NCBI RefSeq assembly: GCF_023516615.1
Contig: NZ_JAMGBF010000098.1
Coordinates: forward strand, 1-64,000
Direction of reading: 5' to 3'
Source: Streptomyces panaciradicis
Lineage (GTDB): Bacteria; Actinomycetota; Actinomycetes; Streptomycetales; Streptomycetaceae
Length of the DNA: 64,000 nucleotides
In this document: positions 58,249 to 64,000 of the stretch, piece after piece
How the letters are laid out: every line of letters begins with the position of its first letter
How positions within the stretch are numbered: the first letter of the stretch is position 1
Notes under the pieces: model-generated
Seen by the model: only the letters and a program-made list of their open reading frames with translations
What the model was told of the DNA's origin: nothing
The model's database searches: none
Translations under genes and position numbers: made by a program

Positions 58249-58896
58249 TTGCACGTCCAGGAGTGGCTCGACACGGTGCCCGCCGCGGCCGTCTACGCGG
58301 TGGTGGCGCTGGTCATCGGTCTGGAGAGCCTGGGCATCCCGCTGCCCGGCGAGATCGTCCTGGTCTCGGCGGCCCTGCTGTCCTCTCAGCACTCCGGCGT
58401 CAATCCCGTGGTCCTCGGCGCCTGCGCCACCCTCGGCGCGGTCGTCGGCGACTCCATCGGCTACGCCATCGGCCGCAAGGGCGGCCGGCCGCTGCTGGCC
58501 TGGCTGGGCGCGAAGTTCCCGAGGCACTTCAGCGAAGGGCATGTGGCCACGGCCGAGCGGTCCTTCGAGAAGTGGGGCATGTGGGCCGTCTTCTTCGGCC
58601 GCTTCATCGCCCTGCTGCGGATCTTCGCCGGCCCGCTCGCCGGTGTGCTGCACATGCCGTACTGGAAGTTCCTGATCGCCAACGTCCTCGGCGGCATCTG
58701 CTGGGCGGGCGGCACGACGGCGGTCATCTACTACGTCGGCATCGTCGCCGAGGACTGGCTGAAGCGCTTCTCGTACCTCGGTCTGGTGGCCGCGGTGCTC
58801 GTCGGCCTGACGTCGATGCTGGTCATCAGGCGCCGGGCGAAGAAGGCGGCACAGCGGCAGGCGGCCGAGCCGGAGCCCGTCCCGGCCGCCGACTGA
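58249..58896 (+). CDS. DedA family membrane protein
   Basis: A 215-residue membrane protein with the DedA/VTT domain: LESLGIPLPGEIVLVSAALL, and GRFIALLRIFAGPLAGVLHMPYWKF with the conserved arginines. DedA proteins influence membrane lipid distribution and proton-motive-force-dependent resistance. The start is TTG 58249, fixed by GGGAGGA seven bases upstream. A lysine/arginine-rich, then acidic C-terminus is cytoplasmic. Single gene, convergent with the carbonic-anhydrase-like gene after 3 bases. Confidence 0.87.
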   Translation: MHVQEWLDTVPAAAVYAVVALVIGLESLGIPLPGEIVLVSAALLSSQHSGVNPVVLGACATLGAVVGDSIGYAIGRKGGRPLLAWLGAKFPRHFSEGHVATAERSFEKWGMWAVFFGRFIALLRIFAGPLAGVLHMPYWKFLIANVLGGICWAGGTTAVIYYVGIVAEDWLKRFSYLGLVAAVLVGLTSMLVIRRRAKKAAQRQAAEPEPVPAAD

Positions 58897-58899
58897 GGG

Positions 58900-59433
58900 C
58901 TACGGCTTCTCGTACAGCTCGCCGTGGGCCGTCGCGAGCGACGCGTACAGCGTTCCGTTGAGGGTGACGCCCTCGCGCTCCTCGTCCGTCAGCTGCCGCT
59001 TGACCTTGGCGGGGACGCCGGCGACCAGCGAGCCGGGCGGCACCTGCATCCCCTGCGGCACCAGCGCCTGCGCGGCGACCAGCGAACCGGCGCCGATCAC
59101 GGCCCCGTTGAGCACGGTGGCGCCCATCCCGACCAGGCAGTCGTCGCCGACGGTCGCCCCGTGCACCACCGCGTTGTGCCCGACCGACACCCGCTGCCCG
59201 ATGCTCACCGGGAACCCGGGGTCGGCGTGCAGCGTGCAGTTGTCCTGGATGTTGGCCTGGGCCCCGACGAAGATCCGCTCGACGTCGCCGCGCAGCACCG
59301 CCCCGTACCAGACACTCGCGCCGGCTTCGAGAGTGACGTCCCCGATCACCGAGGCCGTCGGCGCCACGAACGCCTCCGCGTCGATCTTGGGCTCCCTGCC
59401 GCCGATACCCGTGATCAGCGCCTCGTGCGTCAT
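58900..59433 (-). CDS. Gamma carbonic anhydrase family protein
   Basis: A 177-residue left-handed beta-helix protein of hexapeptide repeats (ASVIGDVTLEAGASVWYGAVLRGD ... GHNAVVHGATVGDDCLVGMGATVLNGAVIGAGSLVAA) with the zinc-binding histidines (in NCTLHADPG, GHNAVVHG). It would form a trimer. Family members are carbonic anhydrases or acyltransferase-like proteins of uncertain activity. ATG 59433 (MTHEAL) was chosen; the longer frame upstream looks non-coding. Confidence 0.87.
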   Translation of the reverse strand: MTHEALITGIGGREPKIDAEAFVAPTASVIGDVTLEAGASVWYGAVLRGDVERIFVGAQANIQDNCTLHADPGFPVSIGQRVSVGHNAVVHGATVGDDCLVGMGATVLNGAVIGAGSLVAAQALVPQGMQVPPGSLVAGVPAKVKRQLTDEEREGVTLNGTLYASLATAHGELYEKP

Positions 59434-59563
59434 CGGTCTCTCCTCCTCGTCGGTACAGGACGCACGGTAGGCGATGAGCCGGGGTGCCGGCGCACCGGGC
59501 CATGTGTCACCCGCCGCGGGTGAGGGCGGCCGCGGCACCTCACCTGGGCGTGCCGCAGCCCTT

Positions 59564-60025
59564 TCACATGGGCGCGCCGTAGACCTTGTGGGCCTGCGCG
59601 TGCCCGTAGACGGCCAGGGACCAGATGATCAGCACGTCGAGCCCGATCATGATGGCCGACCACACCGGGTAGTACGGCGTGAAGAAGAAGTTCTCCAGCG
59701 CGCTGAGCACGGCGACGACGATCCCCACGATCCGAGCCCACGTCCGGCCGGTGAAGAGGTTGAAGGCGGCGGCCAGGATCACGATGCCGGAGACCAGGTG
59801 GAACCATCCCCAGCCGGTCACGTTGTAGTCGTACGGGTAGTCCCGCACCCGCTGGTAGAAGTTGTCGTCGATGAGGGCCGCCATGCCGACGACCGCGTGG
59901 TAGAGACCGATGATGAACATCATGCACACGGCGAACACGACCCCGCCGACCATGAGCGGCCTGGCGTGCTGCTCCGGCGCCGGGCCGCCGTACCGGTCCT
60001 GCCCCGCCGATGTCTGCTCAGCCAT
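59564..60025 (-). CDS. Small four-helix membrane protein (DUF7144-like)
   Basis: A 153-residue protein with four membrane helices: LMVGGVVFAVCMMFIIGLYHAVVGMAALI, GWFHLVSGIVILAAAFNLFTGRTWARIVGIVVAVLSALENFFFTPYYPVWSAIMIGLDVLIIWSLAVYG in part. Such proteins are common in Streptomyces, often next to stress genes, without known function. ATG 60025 (MAEQTS) has GGAGGAGG eight bases upstream. It is followed by a SulP transporter gene upstream on the same strand. Confidence 0.8.
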   Translation of the reverse strand: MAEQTSAGQDRYGGPAPEQHARPLMVGGVVFAVCMMFIIGLYHAVVGMAALIDDNFYQRVRDYPYDYNVTGWGWFHLVSGIVILAAAFNLFTGRTWARIVGIVVAVLSALENFFFTPYYPVWSAIMIGLDVLIIWSLAVYGHAQAHKVYGAPM

Positions 60026-60128
60026 GTAGGACACCTCCTCCGGAAGCGAGCAGCATCCCGCGGCCGGCGCCTCGGGGGTTCACCCGCCGCGGATGAATCC
60101 CGGCCGGCGGACGGCAGCGGAGGGGGTG

Positions 60129-61937
60129 TCAGGTGCCGGCCGTGTTCTCCGGGGCCGTCGGGTGCGTCCAGTCGTCGGTCGAGGGCGTCGTGCCGGGGGC
60201 CGAAGGGGGCAGGGTCTCGGTGCCGGCCGTCCACTCCGCCCCCGTCTGCTCCCGGTAGGCGGCGACGGCCGCCTCCAGCGTCGGGAAGAAGTGGGCGGGG
60301 TCGATGGAGCGGGTCAGTTCGTAGCGCTCGATCTTGCGCCGCACCGGATCCTTCAGCTCGGCGAACACTAGGTGCGTGCCCCGGGCGTTGAGCTCCTCGT
60401 CCAGTTCCTCCAGCTCGTCGGCGGCCGTGGTGTCCACGTCGGTGATCGGCTCGGCCGCCAGCAGCACCCACCGGGGCGGCGGTTCCCTGACGGCCAGCCG
60501 CATCACCTCGTGCCGGAAGGACTTGGCGTTGGCGAAGAACAGCGGACCGTCGAACCGGTGGATGACCAGGCCGGGCAGTTGCTCGGCCCCGGGGTAGGAG
60601 CGCACGTCGTGGTAGCCGGGCAGCCCCGGCACCCGCCCCAGCACGGTGTTGTACGGCCACCACGCCCTGCGGAAGACGTTGAGGATCGACAGGCCGACGG
60701 CGACCGCGATGCCCGGCAGGACCCCGAGCAGTGCCACGCCGAGGAAGGCCGCGATCGACAGCATGAACTCCGCCCTGCGCTGCTTCCACAGCCGCGTGGT
60801 CCCGGGGAGGTCGGCCAGCGAGAGCGAGGCGGTGATGACCACCGCGGCCAGCGCCGGCTGGGGCAGGTTGCGGAACAGCCCCGGCAGCAGGACGAGCATG
60901 AGGACGATCAGCCCTGCGCCGACGACGCCGGTGAGCTGGCTGCGGGCGCCCGCCCGTTCGGCCACGGCGGTGCGTGATCCGCTGGTGCTGAGGGGAAACC
61001 CCTGGAACAGCCCGGCGGCGATGTTGGCCGCGCCGATGGCCGTCATCTCCTCGTTGCCGCGCACCTGTTGGCCGGTGCGGGAGGCGAAGGCCGAGGCGTT
61101 GGAGATGGTGTCCGCGAGGGACACCACGGCGATGCCCAGGGCTCCGGCGCACAGCGGAGCGAGATCGGACAGCCGGACCCCGGGGAACGTCAGCGGCGGG
61201 AATCCCCGCGGCAGTTCCCCGACCAGGCTCACCCCGTGCCCGCCGAGGTCGAAGGCCGAGGTGGCCGCGATGGACAGCACCACCATGACCAGCACGGCCG
61301 GAACCTTGGGCAGCCACCGTTGCAGCACCAGGATCAGCACGATCCCGGCACCCCCCACCGCCACCGCGGCGGGCACGGCCTTGCCGTCGGCCAGCCCCCG
61401 GACGAAGGCGTCGAACTCGCGGATCAGCCCGTCGGCGTCCGTCTTGAAGCCGAACAGCTTGGGCAGCTGTCCGATCAGGATGGTCAGCGCCAGCCCGTTC
61501 ATGTAGCCGATCATGGTGGGCTTGGAGATGAGGTCCGCGATGAAGCCCAGCCGGCACACCCCGGCGAGGACCGTGAGCGCGCCGACCATCAGCGCGAGCA
61601 TCGAGGCGAGCGCCACCGCCCGCGCGCTGTCGCCGCCGGAGGCGATCAGGGGCACGAGCGTCGCCGCGATCATCGGGCCCAGGGAGGAGTCCGGGCCGAG
61701 CACCAGGATGCGCGAGGGCCCGAAGACGGCGTAGGCCAGCAGACAGAGCACGGAGGTGTACAGCCCGGTGATCGCGGGCAGCCCAGCCAGCTCGGCGTAG
61801 GCCATCCCCTGCGGCACCAGCAAGGTGGTCAGCACGACTCCGGCGACGACGTCCTTGACCAGCCAGCCCCGCCGGTACGCCCGGAGGGTGCGCAGCCCCG
61901 GTGGGACGAAGTGGTCGCTGGTGCCGTCACCTCGCAT
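60129..61937 (-). CDS. SulP family inorganic anion transporter with STAS domain
   Basis: A 602-residue transporter: about twelve to fourteen membrane helices (LLVPQGMAYAELAGLPAITGLYTSVLCLLAYAVFGPSRILVLGPDSSLGPMI is the signature region) followed by a STAS domain (about residues 440-560, PGLVIHRFDGPLFFANAKSFRHEVMRL). It would move sulfate, bicarbonate or another anion with Na+ or H+. The neighbouring gamma carbonic anhydrase gene makes bicarbonate a reasonable guess. It precedes the small membrane protein gene and follows the P-type ATPase on the same strand. Confidence 0.9.
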   Translation of the reverse strand: MRGDGTSDHFVPPGLRTLRAYRRGWLVKDVVAGVVLTTLLVPQGMAYAELAGLPAITGLYTSVLCLLAYAVFGPSRILVLGPDSSLGPMIAATLVPLIASGGDSARAVALASMLALMVGALTVLAGVCRLGFIADLISKPTMIGYMNGLALTILIGQLPKLFGFKTDADGLIREFDAFVRGLADGKAVPAAVAVGGAGIVLILVLQRWLPKVPAVLVMVVLSIAATSAFDLGGHGVSLVGELPRGFPPLTFPGVRLSDLAPLCAGALGIAVVSLADTISNASAFASRTGQQVRGNEEMTAIGAANIAAGLFQGFPLSTSGSRTAVAERAGARSQLTGVVGAGLIVLMLVLLPGLFRNLPQPALAAVVITASLSLADLPGTTRLWKQRRAEFMLSIAAFLGVALLGVLPGIAVAVGLSILNVFRRAWWPYNTVLGRVPGLPGYHDVRSYPGAEQLPGLVIHRFDGPLFFANAKSFRHEVMRLAVREPPPRWVLLAAEPITDVDTTAADELEELDEELNARGTHLVFAELKDPVRRKIERYELTRSIDPAHFFPTLEAAVAAYREQTGAEWTAGTETLPPSAPGTTPSTDDWTHPTAPENTAGT

Positions 61938-61964
61938 GGTGCTCCTCCCACGGCATGGGGCGGC

Positions 61965-64000
61965 TCAGCCGGACGGCAGTGCGGTCGCGGGCTTCGCCGG
62001 CTCGCGCCGCCGGGCGATCGCCTTGGCGGCCTCCCACAGCCCGAGCAGGGCCAGGGCCGGCAGCAGTGCCCAGCCGAACTGCCCCACGGTCAGCGGAGTG
62101 GTGCCCAGCAGCCGGTTGAAGACGTCCGTCTGGGTCGCCAGCACGGCGAGCACGAACTCGCCGAACATCGCCCGGTTCAGCTGCCGGCTGTCGAAGGTCG
62201 CCGTCGTCAGCACCGTCTCGGTCTCGCTGCGGCACTCCACGGCGGCCACGATCAGGCAGAACGCGAACGACGTGAACGCGATCGAGTTGCCGATGGCCGC
62301 ACTGTCGAAGCGTGCCTCACCGAGCTTGATCATCGACAGCAGGCCGATCGTGATGGCCAGTCCCGCCAGGCCCACCGTGACCATGAGGCGTCGCGTCATC
62401 ACCGGTTCGCCGCGCGGCCGCGGCCTGCGTTCCATCAGGCCGGGACTGACCCGGTCGAAGCCCAGGGCGAAGCCGAAGGCGGCGTTGACGACGAAGTGGA
62501 TCCACAGCACCTGGGGCGGCGTGAACGGCTCCCCGCCCGCGATGTTGAGCAGCGTCGCACCGAGGAAGGTCAGGACGAACACGACCAGCAGCACCAGCAC
62601 GAAGCGGATGTACTTGGTGAGGTTGTCGTAGATCTTGCGGCCCTGCTCCACCGCGAAGACGATCGTGGCGAAGTTGTCGTCGGACAGGATCATCCGCCCG
62701 GCGTTCTTGGCCACCTCGGTGCCCGAGCCCATGGCGATCCCGATGTCGGCGGCCTTGATAGCGGGGGCGTCGTTCACGCCGTCCCCGGTCATCGCCACCA
62801 CGTCGCCCTTCTTCTTCAGGGTGTCGGCGAGCAGCACCTTGTGCTCGGGGGCGACCCGGCCGATCACACCGATGCGGTCGATGCGTTCCAGCCGCTCCGC
62901 CTCGGGGAGGGCGGCGAAGTCGGACCCGAGCATCGCCTCGCCGTCGATGCCGATCTGCTCGGCGATGGCGGCGCCGGTGATGACGTCGTCACCGGTCACC
63001 ATGCGCACCCGGATGTTGGCCGCCTGGGCGCCCGCCACCGCCTGCCGCGACTCCTCGCGCGGCGGGTCCGCCATCCCGACCAGGCTCGCCACCTGGAGGT
63101 CTTCCACGTGTGCGAGCAGGTCGTCGGCGGAGAAGTCGGCCGGGTCCAGATCCCGGGTGGCGGCGGCCATCACGCGCCGGCCCGCCCGCTCCATCCGCTC
63201 CATCTGCGCGTGCGCCCGCTTGTCGAGGTCGGCGTCCCAGTCGATGGGCGCGCCGTCGGAGAGGGCGGTGGAGGCGCGTCCCAGCACGGCGGGTGCCGCG
63301 CCCTTGACGAAGCAGCGGACGACGGGCCGTCCGTCGTCGTCCGTGGCCGCGTTGAAGGTGGCCATCAGCTTGTACGAGGGGTCGAACGGCAGGGTGGCCA
63401 GGCGCGGGAACCGCTCGCGCGTCGCCTCGACGTCGAGCCCCGCCTTGTGGCCGAGGACGAGCAGCGCGCCCTCGGTGGGATCGCCCACGACCCGGCCGTC
63501 CACCAGCTTGGCGTCGCTCGCGACCAGGTAGGGAAGGATCGCGTCCTCGATGGCGGGCGAGCGGCCGGCGGCGTGGTGCACCCTGCCCTCCAGACCGTAG
63601 CCGGTGCCGGAGACGGTGTAGCGGTCGAAGGCGTCCACGACCTCCACCGCGGTCATCTGGTTCAGCGTCAGCGTGCCGGTCTTGTCGGAGTTGATCGCCG
63701 AGGTGAAGCCCAGGGTCTCCACCGACGGCAGGTCCTTCACGATCGCGTGGTGGCGCGCCAGGTCGAGTCCGCCGAGCGACAGGATCGTCTGCGTCACCGT
63801 GGGCAGGGCCTCGGGAACGGCCGCGATCGCCAGGGAGACGGCGCTGACGAACAGCGCGTCCCAGGCCTCGCCCCGGCCGCGCCCCAGAACGAACATCACG
63901 ACCATGGTCAGTCCCGCGGCGCCCGCGATCCACAGCGTCAGCCGGTCGAGCTCTCTGGTCAGCGGCGACGCCTCCCGCGGAGTGGTGGACAGCATCCCGG
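61965..64000 (-). CDS. Cation-transporting P-type ATPase (partial, N-terminus cut by window edge)
   Basis: About 678 C-terminal residues of a P2-type ATPase. The phosphorylation motif SDKTGTLT, the hinge motif TGDGVNDAPAIKAADIGIAMG, the VPEALPTV membrane motif and six C-terminal membrane helices are visible. Likely transports Ca2+, Mg2+ or a related cation; the PEAL version of the PEGL motif does not decide. The protein starts to the right of the window. It is 27 bases upstream of the SulP gene start on the same strand and could form an operon with it. Confidence 0.9.
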   Translation of the reverse strand, partial: GMLSTTPREASPLTRELDRLTLWIAGAAGLTMVVMFVLGRGRGEAWDALFVSAVSLAIAAVPEALPTVTQTILSLGGLDLARHHAIVKDLPSVETLGFTSAINSDKTGTLTLNQMTAVEVVDAFDRYTVSGTGYGLEGRVHHAAGRSPAIEDAILPYLVASDAKLVDGRVVGDPTEGALLVLGHKAGLDVEATRERFPRLATLPFDPSYKLMATFNAATDDDGRPVVRCFVKGAAPAVLGRASTALSDGAPIDWDADLDKRAHAQMERMERAGRRVMAAATRDLDPADFSADDLLAHVEDLQVASLVGMADPPREESRQAVAGAQAANIRVRMVTGDDVITGAAIAEQIGIDGEAMLGSDFAALPEAERLERIDRIGVIGRVAPEHKVLLADTLKKKGDVVAMTGDGVNDAPAIKAADIGIAMGSGTEVAKNAGRMILSDDNFATIVFAVEQGRKIYDNLTKYIRFVLVLLVVFVLTFLGATLLNIAGGEPFTPPQVLWIHFVVNAAFGFALGFDRVSPGLMERRPRPRGEPVMTRRLMVTVGLAGLAITIGLLSMIKLGEARFDSAAIGNSIAFTSFAFCLIVAAVECRSETETVLTTATFDSRQLNRAMFGEFVLAVLATQTDVFNRLLGTTPLTVGQFGWALLPALALLGLWEAAKAIARRREPAKPATALPSG

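Overview
The window is a stretch of a Streptomyces-type chromosome. GC content is very high with strong G/C bias at third codon positions, GTG and TTG starts are frequent, many gene pairs overlap by GTGA/ATGA, the promoters look HrdB-like, and a Streptomyces-type GC-rich interspersed repeat is present. From memory, the order of several genes (fabG-like pair, ung, lnt, thiolase, third EF-Tu) recalls the SCO13xx region of S. coelicolor; I could not check this. I see no rRNA, tRNA, CRISPR array, transposase or prophage. The ends cut one gene at the left (last 22 codons only) and a P-type ATPase at the right.

Layout. 1-5.7 kb: a xylan/xylo-oligosaccharide module (binding protein, two permeases, secreted GH10 xylanase, convergent LacI repressor) with a recognisable promoter and two xylanase-type operator boxes. 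5.9-9.2 kb: small conserved streptomycete proteins, unusual tandem palindromes, and a glutamate-cysteine-ligase-family enzyme. 9.2-12.8 kb: a membrane-anchored SBP-VWA protein, a CPBP protease and a PhzF isomerase. 13-15.8 kb: a cyclase-family hydrolase, a ThDP enzyme and a small membrane protein whose only sensible start codon is ACG. 15.8-18.2 kb: PadR regulator, SRPBCC protein, Clp-N-domain protein and a 53-bp tandem repeat. 18.2-25.9 kb: two EamA exporters and three flavin split-barrel proteins with MocR and LysR regulators, then an isochorismatase-fold protein without its catalytic triad and a Rieske lipoprotein. 26.1-27.3 kb: a HipA-like kinase coupled to a DUF3037 protein. 27.4-29 kb: two SDR reductases. 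29.2-35.5 kb: peptide-binding lipoprotein, Ung, hypotheticals, DinB, and a deletion scar joining remnants of a tetR and an FAD monooxygenase. 35.4-42.4 kb: Lnt, two LLM flavin enzymes, an SDR, MarR and UppP. 42.6-45.5 kb: a sugar-catabolic operon (Gfo/Idh/MocA dehydrogenase, DUF6807, cupin) with a LacI-type operator. 45.5-53.5 kb: HxlR, thiolase, TVP38-like protein, AlkD-like repair protein, DUF3592, EF-Tu3 with a structured leader, a spermidine-synthase-like protein with a triplicated start region, MFS exporter and a DUF4442 thioesterase. 53.6-64 kb: GalU, a zinc-finger membrane protein, a remnant of a GH3 glucosidase fused to an esterase transcription unit, DedA, gamma carbonic anhydrase fold, a small membrane protein, SulP transporter and the P-type ATPase.

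How it works together. The left end is a coherent substrate-inducible xylan system, and the 42.6-45.5 kb operon is a second, separately repressed sugar unit. Most of the rest is single genes or pairs, each with a local regulator or operator, typical of core-to-accessory streptomycete DNA. Signs of genome change are the tetR/monooxygenase deletion, the GH3 remnant, two tandem repeats next to start regions or between genes, and several enzymes that have lost catalytic residues or the usual start codon. I found no clear defence island or biosynthetic gene cluster. The best candidates for something undescribed are the HipA-like/DUF3037 pair, the tandem GCTCGTACGAGC palindromes, the triad-less isochorismatase fold, the triplicated translation start and the EF-Tu3 leader.
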